In this document: piece after piece, positions 1 to 11,512 of the stretch | Position numbering within the stretch: the first letter of the stretch is position 1 | Layout: each line of letters begins with the position of its first letter | Assembly (NCBI GenBank): GCA_905182995.1 | Contig: CAJJDP010000085.1 | Location: 234,044-298,043 of the forward strand | Direction: 5' to 3' | Length of the DNA: 64,000 nucleotides | Source of the DNA: Paramecium octaurelia | Lineage: Eukaryota; Ciliophora; Oligohymenophorea; Peniculida; Parameciidae | Position numbers and translations under genes: made by a program | Notes under the pieces: model-generated | The model's input: the letters and a program-made list of their open reading frames with translations, nothing else | Database searches by the model: none | Told to the model about the DNA's origin: nothing

Positions 1-921
1 ATGTGGATGAGTTGGAAAAGGCAGTAAAAAAAGAACAGCAATTTCGTACTTCTGTAAGTGCCGAAGTCTATGGAATCTACAACAAAAAAGAGGACTTTAA
101 ACCTAGAGTCATTCCCAAATCTTAGGATCAGAGGGAAAGAATAGAAAACAAATTGAGTGGAGTATTCATGTTCCAAGCACTTGATCAAAATGAAAGAAAC
201 ATCATCATTGATGCCATGGAAGAAAAACACTTCAATCCTGGAGATTGGATCATTAATCAAGGCGATGATGGCAATGAATTGTATGTGGTGGCCTCAGGTC
301 AACTAGACTGTTATAGAAGATTCTCTAAAGATTAAGAACCAAAATTAATCAAGCAATATTAAAGTGGAGACATGTTCGGTGAGTTGGCTCTTCTATACAA
401 TGCACCAAGAGCAGCCTCCATCTAATCCAATACTGAATCAGTACTCTTTGCACTCGACAGATCTACATTCAATGCCATTGTTAAAGAAGCTACTGTCAAA
501 AGAAGAGAACATTACGAAGAAGTCCTATCCAAAGTTGAAATACTCAAATCCATCGACTCCTATGAAAAGACTCAAATATGTGATGGTCTCAAAGAATAGC
601 ACTTTAAGGCTCAAGAATACATTATTAAAGAAGGAGAAGAGGGACACAAGTTCTACATAGTTGTCAAAGGAAGTCTAATTGCACTTAAATAAAATGAAGA
701 AGTTCTTAAATATTAAAGTGGAGACTATTTTGGTGAATTAGCTCTCATTAATAAAGTACCAAGGCAAGCCACCATCTAAGCTGAAGTAATCTTACATCTT
801 AGAATTATAGACTGATTGTGTTGTTGTGTACTTAGACTACCAAGCATTCATAAGACTCCTAGGACCTATTGAAAACATATTATTAAGAAATGCAGAGAAC
901 TACAAGAAATTTGTAAATTGA
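1..921 (+). CDS. cAMP-dependent protein kinase regulatory subunit, 5' partial
   Basis: Binds cAMP and holds the PKA catalytic subunit inactive in the cytosol or cilium. The frame is open from the first bases; about 297 residues remain. Two cyclic-nucleotide-binding domains are visible, each with the phosphate-binding-cassette signature: GDMFGELALLYNAPRAAS near 370-425 and GDYFGELALINKVPRQAT near 721-775. Upstream, FRTSVSAE resembles the pseudosubstrate/autophosphorylation segment. A 25-nt intron (786-810, GTAATC...TTATAG) must be removed before the C-terminal helix; without it the frame hits TGA. TAA and TAG codons inside both domains read as Gln. The N-terminal docking region lies outside the window. 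Confidence 0.95.
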
Positions 922-2349
922 CAACAATATAAAACATATAGATAAATAAATTCATCACATTGTTAATATATTTTTATCAAGTATCTCTTTTAAATATTTT
1001 TATATCTTAACACTATTGCGGAAGTTATACTTTATAATTCCATAATCTTAACTCTTAATTAAGAAGAGAAATAAACAATAATGCCTAGAAAATGATTTAA
1101 ATTTGAAATATTATTTAGATAAACAAAAAGTAAGTATAAACTCTTTACTATTTGTAAGATTAATTATTGTATTACTTAGAAGATATAATTTTCAAATTTT
1201 ATTTAATAATCCTCCTTGTATTAAGTCTTTTTTAATCATCAATAAAGTTTCTAAATATATATTATTTCATTCATCACTTGGGGATGTAAGTAACATGATT
1301 AAAGTACTTTTTGTTGTTGAGAATATGATTGATTAGGTTCGAAACCTTTCCATGTAAGGATATTTTCGATCTAAATTGTCCCCATTATTATATAAATTAT
1401 ATGTTTCAAGGAATTTATTTTATTAATGATTTATAAATTAGTTTGTACTTTCATTTTGTTTACGTTTAATTGGTAGATCTATCTATTTTGATAATAATTT
1501 ACTGATATTTTTAATCTTACTTGGTATTTTCTTTTTTTCTTTTATAGGAATCTGGGTAATATGGCTTAAATAAGAATATTTCTTAAAGGGTTCTTCTTTA
1601 CAAAAATAATTTAAATTTAAATTTTATTTCATTAAACAACATTTTTACATTTTATTTTGACTATCTTCATACAAGTAATTAGGAAGAGATAATTCAGCTC
1701 AAAGTAAATAGAAAATACTTAAATTAGGGTTTATAATTAACCATATATAAAGATTCAGTCTTTCTGTACAAATGACAAATGTTATTTAAACTACTTTGTT
1801 TCTTTGCTTATAAATAGTCTAATATAAGTAAAATTACTATTAAATTCTACTTAACACATAGAAGGTTATGAAGTGATATTAATACTATAATATATTATTT
1901 AAACATTTACTATATATTTTGAATTTATTTAATTAGTACAAAATTTCCAAAGGGATAATTTTTCTGAAATTAGTTATAATTTTTGTATTTATATAAACCC
2001 AAATTAAAAAAAAATTAAAACTAATGTAAAAAAATTAATTAAATTATTACAAAAATTTAAGCATTTAAGGCTATCCTTAAGTTTGATTAATTTTCTGTCT
2101 GTAAAATAACATAGCTTCAGCCATGTAAGATATAATATCGGAATATTAATATTCAATTCATATTTTAAATAATCTATATTTTATAATATACATGAGATAA
2201 ACAAATGGTCTATCTTGCTTGAGACATGGACTGAGAAATTGTTATTTTGTTTAAACTAATCATTTATTAATCCTTTTTATAAGAATCAAAAGAAATTGAA
2301 TAACAATTAATAGAGGCTATCTTTTATGATATATAAACGAATGACTTGA
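922..2349. other. long AT-rich gap between convergent genes
   Basis: About 1.4 kb separates the PKA-R stop from the PDHB stop. A plus frame around 1094-1435 stays open under the ciliate code but starts with TTG in a bulk AT-rich context and shows no recognised domain. A short minus-strand stretch around 1290-1350 also looks weakly coding. I could not assemble a gene with confidence. Confidence 0.5.
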
Positions 2350-3504
2350 TCACTTTAATACCAACTTGACCGCCTCTACAATATTGTGTGCTTTAGGGAA
2401 ACTGAGCTCTTCTAAATTAAATGCATATGGGGTTGGGATATCAGCACCTGTGACTCTGACAATAGGAGCATCCAAGTGGAAGAATGCATTAGCTTAGGTT
2501 ATGAGATTTCATGTACTTTCATTAATGACACTACATATTTCTGCTCCAATTCCACATTGTCCCCAACCTTCTTCAACAGTCACCACTCTGTGAGTCTTCT
2601 TGATACTTTCGATAATTGTGTTTCTATCCAAGGGTTTCAAGGTTCTGAGATTGATAACTTCACATGAAATTCCCTCTCTTTCCAATTCTGCAGCTGCTAA
2701 CATTGAAAATCTCAAGTTAATTGATTCTCATACTTGACCATTTTAGAAAATGTCACAATTGTCACATCTTTTCCTTCTCTCATGATTTTGGCTTTTCCAA
2801 TTGGGATCAGGTAATCCTTATCCATCACATTGTCTGGGACCTCAAAAGCCTCGTTATACATGATTTCATTCTCAAGAAAAACTACTGGATTTGGATCTCT
2901 GACTGCTGCTTTCAAGAGGCCTCTTGCATCATCACAATCATAGGGAGACAACACAATTAAGCCTGGCACCTAACTATACCAAGCAGCAAAGCATTGCGAA
3001 TGTTAAGCTGCCACTGATGCTGCTGCTCTAAAATAACAATAGATTCACAATTCATACCCATTAATTCCTCTAAACACAATAGATGTTCTCAGACCACCTG
3101 CACTCATGTAATGCAGTTTGGCTGCTGAATTGATTACATGATCTATGGCTTACATCGCAAAATTGAATGTCATAAATTCAACAATGGGTTTTAGTCCATA
3201 CCTATAAAATGTATGAGGTAAATATTACATTGCAGCTCCAACACTCAAACCTGTAAATCCAGCCTCGGTAATTGGAGTATCCCAGATTCTACTCTTTCCA
3301 AAACGATCATAGAGACCCTTAGACACTTTATAAGCACCTTGATATTAACCCACTTCCTCTCCTAAAAGAATGAATTTACACATAAAAACCAATCAAAAAG
3401 ACATTTGAATCTCTTTCAATTTCTTAAGCCATTGCGCTGTTAATGGCTTCTCTGACGGTCATTTTAGCAAACCCACTTCTCAACTTATGAACAATTCTCA
3501 ACAT
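2350..3504 (-). CDS. PDHB: pyruvate dehydrogenase E1 component subunit beta, mitochondrial
   Basis: Beta subunit of the thiamine-diphosphate E1 heterotetramer that decarboxylates pyruvate in the mitochondrial matrix. After removal of five introns of 28, 27, 30, 23 and 24 nt the frame is clean and encodes 340 residues, the usual length. A short basic leader ([14 protein letters not shown]) fits a mitochondrial presequence. Family landmarks in order: [87 protein letters not shown] and a C-terminal transketolase segment [15 protein letters not shown]. It is convergent with PKA-R across a long gap. The paired E1-alpha gene is not in the window. Confidence 0.95.
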
Positions 3505-3659
3505 GAATTATTTATATTTATGTATATTTCAATTTATATAAATGAAATACAATTATATAAAAAAAGAAATAATTTAGAAATCTATTTCTCTTAATAACTA
3601 CTGATATTATATTTAAAAACCCAAAATTTGCTTGATTTATGATCAATAAATATATCAAT

Positions 3660-4198
3660 AAGCTTCTCCCATCAAACGTTGTTCTATTTGTAAGCAATTA
3701 GGTTTACTCTATTATTTCGTTATTAGATTAATAAAAATTTTATATTTTTTAAAAACCTCCTTCTTACTCATTTTGGTTTATTAATTGCAAAAACAACTTT
3801 CCTTTGTGCTTATCTAACATAAATAAGATTGAATATATTAAGAAAGTTGTTGTTTTTTAACTACAAGAATGTGTTTTAAGAAATGACGAATAAGAAAGTT
3901 CTTAAAAATATTGACTACTATGTATCTGCTTCTGGGATGTAGAAAAACAAAAATATGGAGATCTCGTTCCTAGTTTCCTCATATTTTCTCTATGGAAATC
4001 TTGCACGATGTGTTAGAATCTGGTTTTCTTCATTGATTTTTGTCGATACCAATCTGAGTCTAAGAGATCTGAAATTTAACAAGGGGTAGACCTTTGTTCC
4101 AAATATAGAGTAAGGAGATCAAAACTGATTAAAAAGATGTAATCATAAGTATCATTATCAGACAATAAATTGAAATTTTCTGAGGATTAATTAATCAT
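3660..4198 (-). CDS. hypothetical protein, 3' end unresolved
   Basis: An open minus-strand frame starts at an ATG at 4198 (MINQSSENFNLLSDND) and runs more than 150 codons without TGA, with balanced composition unlike the surrounding AT-rich sequence (for example DLLDSDWYRQKSMKKTRF). I recognise no family. The frame continues without TGA into the promoter and 5' coding part of PDHB in a different phase, so the true end must be created by an intron I could not place with certainty; the end coordinate is approximate. Exon-like sequence also lies upstream around 4215-4290. Confidence 0.45.
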
Positions 4199-4459
4199 TT
4201 GACTTTAAAAACAAAAATAGTCTCACGTTCTTACCAAAATTGGAAGACTGAACTCTTTTATGCAATATAATAGGAGTCTGATGACACTAGGAATTTGAAT
4301 AAGAAAAAATTCTAATATATAAAGAATAAAAGCAATATATTTAAAGTATAATTGTACATCAAATTTCTGTTTTAACATCATTAGAATGCTCAATTTTATA
4401 AAAAAGAGGGGGAGGTTAATAGCTATATGGTAAGTAAACGAAACTAATTTAGTTTTAAA

Positions 4460-4745
4460 TCATTACTTTTGACCAAGTTTGGGCAATTACTTCTTAATTA
4501 ATGTTGCTTAATCTAATTGTTTTTCAACAGTTTTTCTGTTCAACTTTGGTCGTTTTTAGCGCTCCTTCTTCTTGCCAATTCTCCCTTAAGTTTTGTAAGT
4601 CTTCAAAATTGCTTTGGCCGTCGATAACTTAATTCCATTGGTCTAAGCAGCTAATTTGACTGAAACCCCATCCTCTAAAACCTGCTTGATTAGGAGATTC
4701 CTCTTGTCATCAGTTATAACACTGTATTTCTTATGAGGTTCTACG
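4460..4745 (-). CDS. small helix-turn-helix protein, start unresolved
   Basis: About 90 residues in one frame, with a helix-turn-helix core: KYSVITDDKRNLLIKQVLED, then GVSVKLAAQTNGIKLSTAKA and ILKTYKTQGRIGKKKERQKR. The order (long helix, Gly turn, A-A..NGIK.STAK recognition helix, basic tail) is the one seen in small Psq/homeodomain-like proteins common in ciliates and in the DNA-binding ends of Tc1-like transposases. No transposase catalytic domain follows, so a host regulatory role is equally possible. Ends at TGA 4460-4462. The 5' end is unclear: an ATG near 4802 is in another phase, and the only GT...AG segment that could link them is 17 nt and does not restore frame. Confidence 0.55.
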
Positions 4746-5007
4746 GCTAAAAATAATAAGTACTATGTTATTATTTTGAGATTTCAGGTTCAGTTTAGAC
4801 ATTTCTTGTACTGAGTACTTGCAATGGTGGATGAAAATATAAACTTTAGCTTTTTGGCAACATCCCAGAATAATTAAACATGAAGATAATATTTACTTTT
4901 TTTGAAAAATACTCTTTTAATTGTTTTAATGAATGATAAAATAAAGATCCAAACTAAGGAATTGTATAAAAACGATAAGCCAGGAAGAAGCGACAAAAGC
5001 ATCATCT

Positions 5008-5470
5008 TCAATTAGCTTATGATGTATGCTGTATGTCGTTCAAATTTTATAATGGAGTTTCGGCTACTAATAGTTTTTAATTAAAATCAAGAGAAATTAC
5101 ACACCAACTCTCTGTATCTGATTTACAAATTCTACTGCGCCTAATCAAATGCTCGACTTTTTGTTTAATGTATCTTTCTATTGTACTTTTGTGAAGATCA
5201 GTTGTTTCTATTATTCTAAATACACAACCCAATATTTATAAGACATTATGATTTATTATTTATATAGATCAGAATATTATACATTATTTAGGTTTATATA
5301 AAAAAGACTTTTTCTTTCAATACAACACAAAACAAATGGATATTTTTCATTTATCTTCTATTATTTAAAAATCTAATTGTTCCAATGAAAAAGTCTAAAA
5401 TTATTGTCGATTGTTTATATCGATGAGTATAATCATCCTCAATACTTGTTCTTCTTCTGTTGATCCTCAT
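5008..5470 (-). CDS. small hypothetical protein
   Basis: The start ATG at 5470 opens a basic N-terminus (MRINRRRTSIEDDYTHRYKQ). With a 21-nt intron (GTTGTG...AATAATAG) the frame continues into TTDLHKSTIERYIKQKVEHL and IRRSRICKSDTESWC and ends at TGA 5008. The charged helix could be another helix-turn-helix-like unit, and it lies next to the helix-turn-helix gene on the same strand, but I see no decisive motif. The AT-rich middle and the very short intron lower confidence. Confidence 0.35.
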
Positions 5471-6441
5471 CTATTCAGAAATTATTTAATTTAAAAAGTT
5501 TTATAATATTTATTATATTTAGCTATTATTTTAAAATTTGAAATAAAAAATTAAATTTATACACTATGATTTTGTATTACAAATAAATTTAAACTTCAAA
5601 AAAGAGACCCATAAACCTTCTTGATTACATAAATAAGTTAGAGCAGTTATAACAACTATTTTGCTTTTCTAATTGAGAAGAATAGTTTAATTTAAATTTG
5701 TTATTTTTTTTTATAGTCATAAGATCCCAATTAAAGAATAATGTAAAATATTACTTAAATATGATTGTTATTGAATAATATTTAGTATAATTAATTTGAT
5801 TTATTTCCATGAAGCTTTGTTCATCTTTTTAGGTAAAATAATAAAGGCAGACATGAAATCGCAAAAGTTATCTAATTCATGAGGTTTTACAGAGTTAGAT
5901 AAATATTATATTTACACTTACATATTTGAAAATGTGTTTCATTTCTGTTTTTTGATTCATAGTTATATAACATCAGGATCTCTATTTTTTTGCTATCGAA
6001 TACAAAATTTGTTAAATAAGTTTGATTTTAATTTATACTAATTAAAAATTTAATAATTATATACTCAACCTAAATTAATATTATCTGAAATTGATCAAAG
6101 AATTCAAGGAAATCCTAAATATAATTGAAAAAGATTAACTTAGGATTAATGAGTTAAAAAGATCATTTATTTTAAGATATGATCACGAATAATTGTTAAG
6201 ATTAGTGCAAAAATAATTGTATTTCAGAATATTGATATTAATAACAAGTTGGTTCCCTTTTTAGAATATTAATAAATATTTAGCAATAATTATTAATAAC
6301 AAAGATATTATACATTCATTTTTTATAATAAGTTCTTGTTATATTTAAGTTCTCCTCTCTTATAATTAATATTAATAACCACAACACAAACCAAACCAAA
6401 CTGAAGAACACAAAATTACTCACTAGATTCTAATACAAATC
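5471..6441. other. AT-rich intergenic stretch
   Basis: About 970 bp, extremely AT-rich with A and T runs. Short open frames occur on both strands (for example a minus-strand MNQKTEMKHIFKY near 5950) but none extends into a convincing gene. Confidence 0.5.
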
Positions 6442-7448
6442 ATGGAGGATTAAATAAATTGGAAAAAAAAGAGTAACATAAAAATAATCAATAAATTAAA
6501 TGTTTCATAATAAATAAAGCAATGAACTAATTATAATTATCCTAATGCAAGTGGTTATATAAAGGATATCAAATTTTTCAATATTTTGGATAAATATTCA
6601 AATATTTAGAAAATAATTGTTGAGGAATATAAAATGTCTTAAAGTAGCATATCATTGATGTTATCTATTAATAGGATAGAAACCTTTATTGATTTACCAA
6701 TAAAAAAAGACGCAAAAGAAATAAAAAAAAGTATTATAAATTTCAACTTAAAATAAAACTCTGATTTAAGATATTTTCTTATCAATTCATTAGAAGAACA
6801 TATTAATAGAATAATATAATAATATTGTTACTTTTTTTTAAAAATCTTATCTGCTAACTGAAAATTTATTTAATTCAATCCCTAAGACTTCAGAATAAAT
6901 AAATTTTAGATTAACTCAAAATAGTAATTATTTAGCCCACCAAATTACCAAAAATTATATATTGAAAATCAGAATTTATTAATTATTAATAAAGACGACT
7001 ACTTTTCATTAATGCTATTTTGGTTTGACTTATTGTGATCTCTTAAAGATGATGATATTTCATGGACTAGTTTAATGAAAGTTTATTGAATATGAGTTAA
7101 GAGATTATGAATGGATTTAATGGTTATAATATTGACTACTGATCTAGTAATTAATATGTTAAGGAAACTATTTCCAAGAATATAATAATTGGGAACTCTG
7201 AAAAGAATATTGAAATTTTCAAAGTAAGGATAAGAGAGTAAAATAAAAGTATAAATTATTTTTAATCAATTCGCTTTCAGACCTATGTAGAAATATAAAA
7301 TAGAGAAGTAACAATAAGCCAATCATCAGGCTTAATAGTTTATTCAGAATCCCTTAAAAGAATAACTAATTAGATATGAATATATAAGAGAAATGTCTAA
7401 AATTAGTCTTGTTATTAAGGGAAAATGAACATTTAGTCATAGAAATGA
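6442..7448 (+). other. coding-like region with in-frame TGA codons, upstream of the globin gene
   Basis: An ATG at 6442 (MEDQINWKKKSNIK) opens a frame with protein-like composition for several hundred bases, including MSQSSISLMLSINRIETF and NQNLLIINKDDYFSLML. It is crossed by several TGA codons that no GT...AG intron of normal size removes. Beyond about 7030 the plausible coding frame shifts repeatedly. It may be the decaying 5' part of the globin gene, a separate pseudogene, or a gene whose introns I failed to place. No domain is recognised. Confidence 0.4.
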
Positions 7449-9817
7449 AATCGATTCATAGATGGAGATGATTAAAGTGTAATTTATATAGATAAAGATT
7501 GGAAGTAGAATAATTAAAGTTTAAACAGAATTCAAGCAGGTGACCAAATTAAATCGCTGATATTGAGGAAAGCGATAACTATATTATATAAAATTATCCA
7601 TAAATTGAAATATGTCTCAAATTTAGAATGTTTATCTTTTGAGGTGGCAGAATTTGAAAAATGAGTTATTGGATATTATCATACTGAAACTATCTCAAAT
7701 AAGGATATTGACATAAAATTAGTATTAAAATGTGCAGGCTATATTCTGAACCAAGAAGTATCATAAGTATTGATATTTTACTTAGATTTATAAGGATTCA
7801 TGTTACTTCTAAAAATTAGATTTGCTGATTAGTTAAGGAATGACTATTTAATTAAGTTATTAATAAATATAATGAATCGACAATTCTAGCAGAACTGTCC
7901 TTTTAGATAGCCATACGCGGGACAGTGCGATTTCATAACAAAGTCTGATAATACTTTGGATAAAGGGAAAGTTAAGCTAATTTAACAATCACCTTCATTT
8001 GCAGATTATGTGAATGGCTTGAAGGAGAGAGGAAAAAAAAAGAATCATAGACATAATACTGAAACGATAAGATGTCCTATTCTTCCTAAGATTGAGGCTG
8101 TCATTCCAGATCTCTAGACAATGAAATCACATTTCGTTTTAAGTCTAAACAAGAGCACTACTATTTCATAACATTCGTAAAGCTATATATTAAATTCCAA
8201 TCCAAATACCCCTAGATCCAAAATTGGAATTCCTAATTCGATTACTCGAAGATCTTTGCCACCTTAAAAGTAAGTAAAACTATCTCCAATTACCCCCAAA
8301 AGTTCCTTTTGCGTTAAATCGAACTTTGAGGAAGACGATGGAATCTTTCTAACTAAAATAGGTGGCGAGGAGGTCATTAAGGAAATAGCAATATTATTTC
8401 ATCAACACTCTCAAATTCATCCCGTAATTCAGAGTAATCTATTTGTATATAAATGAGAAATCGATGATCCCTCAATGTATGAATCGAAATTCGGAACATT
8501 TCTTGAGTATATCATGGGAAAACCAGTATTTTTTAACATTGAAGCTCTCAAATAAAAGCACATTCCCCTAAAAATAGATCATGCATTATACAATCAATTT
8601 AAGAGCTACTTAATTGTAAATAATCAATTATAATAAGGAAGAGTAGTTTTATTCAGAGTAATAAAGGTCCTCCTGAATTGATATTCGAATTCAGTGCACT
8701 CATAGAATAATATAAATACTGTATTATAACATCAGAGCAGACCTTTGCTTAAATTTATAATCAAAGAACTGAGAATAACAAAGATGAAACCCCTAAAAGT
8801 ATTGTTCATTTAGCAGATCTTACTTATCAAAAAATATTAGATGACCAAACCCTTTGTGAATATTTTGTAGGCATTTAAATGGATGAATAAGCTAAGAAGC
8901 TAGGGAGTATTTTGCATTAAATGATGGGTTGGAATAGTGGTGTTGATTACGTGTTGAATTATTTAAGAAAATCCCATTAGAAGATGAATCTAACAAATGT
9001 CCATTTCACCTTGTTCAAATAATATCTAGTGGAGGCCATGAAAGAACTTGGACTGAAAGAAAGCTAAATAGAATTGATAACCAAAAGGATGGATGGTTAT
9101 AGAAGTTGCATAGTAAATCAGGATTGCTTATTGGACTTTTATTTCTAATCCCCAACTCTCTTTAAGGTTTAAGTGAAGAAATACGAAGTGTTGATATAGA
9201 GAGATCCCAGGTTTCGAAATTTTCCGAATGTGCCCACTCTTTTAAGACATGCTCATTTTCTTTTAAAATACATCACTCATCAACATCAACCACTTCTAAC
9301 AAATACTGATCTGAGAACTCTGCACAAGGGTTGTGGGATTCAAAGTGAATGGATGGATGGGTTCAGAGATAACTTTTTTTTATTAATTAAAAACTATAAT
9401 TTAGACAGACTTATCTTGCAGGATTATGCTGATTTGTGGTTTTAATTAAGGTTCATCGTTATGAATCAGCGTAGTATAGAAAGCATAGTTGGACCGTAAG
9501 GGTTGGATCAAGTGCAATTCAAAGTATAGATCAACCTGCAGGACAACGAGATTTATAGTGATCATTTTAGGAATGCGGATTATCAGCTAAAATCTCATGT
9601 GAAGAAGATTGTTGGGTTTATTTTTAGGAATTCTTCAATTTACAAGGCAAATGATTTGAGAGTTATTCATTACCCCTTAAAAATAGGAGAATAAACTTTT
9701 AATTTGTTTGTATAATTAATCAAATAAGTTATGCAAGAAGAGAAATTGGGTGCCAATTTAATACTTCTTGCTGAATAGATTTGTTAGTATTATAGAAGCA
9801 GCATTTGCAATTTGTGA
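7449..9817 (+). CDS. protein with four tandem truncated-globin-like domains
   Basis: Likely haem-binding (O2/NO) protein. The C-terminal half holds four consecutive globin-like units. Unit 1 (about 8325-8625) opens with LTKIGGEEVIKEIAILFHQH, the group-1 truncated-globin start, and has LKQKHIPLKI around the proximal F8 His. Unit 2 has LTNVHFTLFKQYLVEAMKEL, unit 3 has DLRTLHKGCGIQSEWMDGF, and unit 4 has DLRVIHYPLKIGEQTFNLF. Each carries a His at the aligned F8 position. Introns of 24 nt (in unit 1) and 26 nt (between units 1 and 2) restore the frame. The N-terminal part looks helical and ARM-like (VLKCAGYILNQEVSQVLIF) and is followed by a Ser/Pro-rich linker. One in-frame TGA (7662-7664) remains and the start is unresolved; an ATG at 7800 is a possible later start. 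Confidence 0.8.
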
Positions 9818-9859
9818 TTTTATCTATTAATGTACTAATATGTATATATTATATTTGTC

Positions 9860-10163
9860 TCATTATGCAAATGGTAAAACACCTCTTTGTCTAAGAATAG
9901 CCTCCAAAGCTGCAGCACTTTATCCCTTTTATCTCAAATATCCTGCCAAGATGACAGTGTTGTTCTTTTTGTTGTAAACTCCGTTCTCATCAACCTTGAA
10001 TTAGAAATTGAATCAATACTTATCCGACGTTGATTTAGACACTGGAATAATCGCTGCTATTGAGGATCATATTTGTATATTGGCATTTTCTTGGTACATA
10101 AATATCGACAACTTATTTCTCATCATTGATCATTCCTGCGTTTTCTTGAATTCTGTGAGCCAT
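9860..10163 (-). CDS. RPS21: small ribosomal subunit protein eS21
   Basis: Component of the cytosolic 40S subunit. 92 residues after removal of a 25-nt intron (9996-10020). The start MAHRIQENAGMINDEKQVV is followed by DIYVPRKCQYTNMILNSSD, the eS21 signature (VDLYIPRKCSATNRLI in animals), then YSSVQINVG and the C-terminal AGYLRQKGQSAAALEAI. Length and order match the family. Its stop lies 42 bp from the stop of the convergent globin gene. Confidence 0.96.
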
Positions 10164-10332
10164 AATATTAAAAAAAGATTTAAATTTTTTTATATATTTA
10201 ATTAATTCCTATTCTCTTCATCTATACACCACATATGCATTCTATTCTCAAGCATCTCCTGGAACTAACTAAGAGAATTCTTCTCCCCTTGATTTAAACA
10301 TACATAAATATCAATAAAAATAATAAGATAAT

Positions 10333-11512
10333 TCAATGGTTCTCACTAATACACTGTTATTTGAGTACAAAAGTCAGAACTGTGCGTCCCACCTCGAGAT
10401 AAATAATAGAATTACTTATACAGCCACTTTCTCTTCTTCGATCCTATAAGCCTGGTATAATTTTACGAGTGTTCCAAACTTACTGTTGTTGTCAAGAATG
10501 ACGAAGTTACCATCCTAATATTTTATATAAGCGTGTAATCTAGACACTGAAATATCTGAGATTTGGATATCGCATTGATGACCTCTTCCCTATATGATTG
10601 GAAATTATATTTACTATCTTTATGGGTTCACCATTTTGAAACTAGATAACATATACGGCTTTCCCTTGCTTCTTCTCCTTCCTGTGTCTTGATTGCATTA
10701 TAAGATAAGGCGTGGATGGACGCTATATCACATCCAGAGATAGCTCTCTGTCATCCATCTGAATTTTCAGAGGTAACACGGATTCACAAAGTTCACATTG
10801 TTACCTCGAATGTAAATGATATGTACTATTTCAATCTATAAGATTGCGCATTATTCAGCTGCTTTATTTGGCATCTACTCTCTATCCATTATTTCATGCA
10901 ATTAAAATGAACGAATTAGCAAGTTCCTTTGCAATTACATGGAGAAATGAAGGGATCCTCAATGGTCTGAGTGTCCATGAGACAAAACCGACAAGTTGCT
11001 GAACTGTTGGTAACATACGAAGCAGTCTATTCAAACTAATCCTGATTTTTATTCAAGATATACTTTCAGCATTTCACTCTAGGCTTAATTTACTAAGTTA
11101 TCCTTATCCTTGGTTTCCATAATCAGGTATTCCATTCTTCCCAATTTTATTATGTCTCCTGGCTCCATTTTATATCCCTTTCGTTATTAAAACCAAGTAT
11201 ACTTTCTGTCCTCCTTAACTATTTTTTAAACTTCTAACTATTAAAAAGTTTTCATTTTCCTCACACCCCTCAGGATTAATGTAAAACTTATTGTCCAGTT
11301 CTTGAACTGTGGTCAAATATTATTGGCTCTCATCTTATTCGGAGTCTGGAGAAGATGTGCTCACTTCTTAACCTATTTGATGATATTGCATTCAACATAC
11401 CCAATCGATAAACCTTCTGCTATTGTTATATGACATGCTTTTCTATTGTGAGCAGTTAGGTTTCGTAATCAAAAAGTCCATGGGAATCCTTTTGCCAAGT
11501 AACAGCCTTCAT
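10333..11512 (-). CDS. RINGv (C4HC3) and FHA domain protein
   Basis: Probable E3 ubiquitin ligase that also recognises phosphothreonine. With six introns (28, 25, 22, 22, 25 and 23 nt) the frame is clean at 344 residues. An N-terminal region ends in MEPGDIIKLGRMEYLIMET. Then a RING-CH/MARCH finger: CRFC...CNCKGTCQFVHFNCM, then W and CELC, matching C4HC3 spacing. An FHA domain follows: IKIGRGHQCDIQISDISVSR, HA, then NNSKFGT near the usual ligand-binding loops. No transmembrane segment is seen, unlike membrane MARCH proteins. The combination of FHA and RINGv is frequent in ciliates as far as I know. The frame just downstream (10200-10330) also reads as coding-like (SQFQEMLENRMHMWCIDEE), so an alternative 3' structure is possible. 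Confidence 0.85.

Noticed and set aside
1339-1355. tRNA-like T-arm sequence GGTTCGAAACC
   Set aside because: Only about three of five stem pairs form around the loop, and no acceptor, D or anticodon stem could be found on either strand.
4460-4810. A complete Tc1/mariner-like transposon around the helix-turn-helix gene
   Set aside because: No DDE catalytic domain and no terminal inverted repeats were found nearby.
6442-7664. UGA read as tryptophan in the globin locus
   Set aside because: TAA and TAG are used as Gln in the same stretch and TGA ends all confident genes, so a mitochondrial-type code does not fit.
9230-9445. Stand-alone ORF starting MPTLLRHAHF
   Set aside because: It is the interior of the third globin-like domain, cut at Gln-coding TAA/TAG when the standard code is used.
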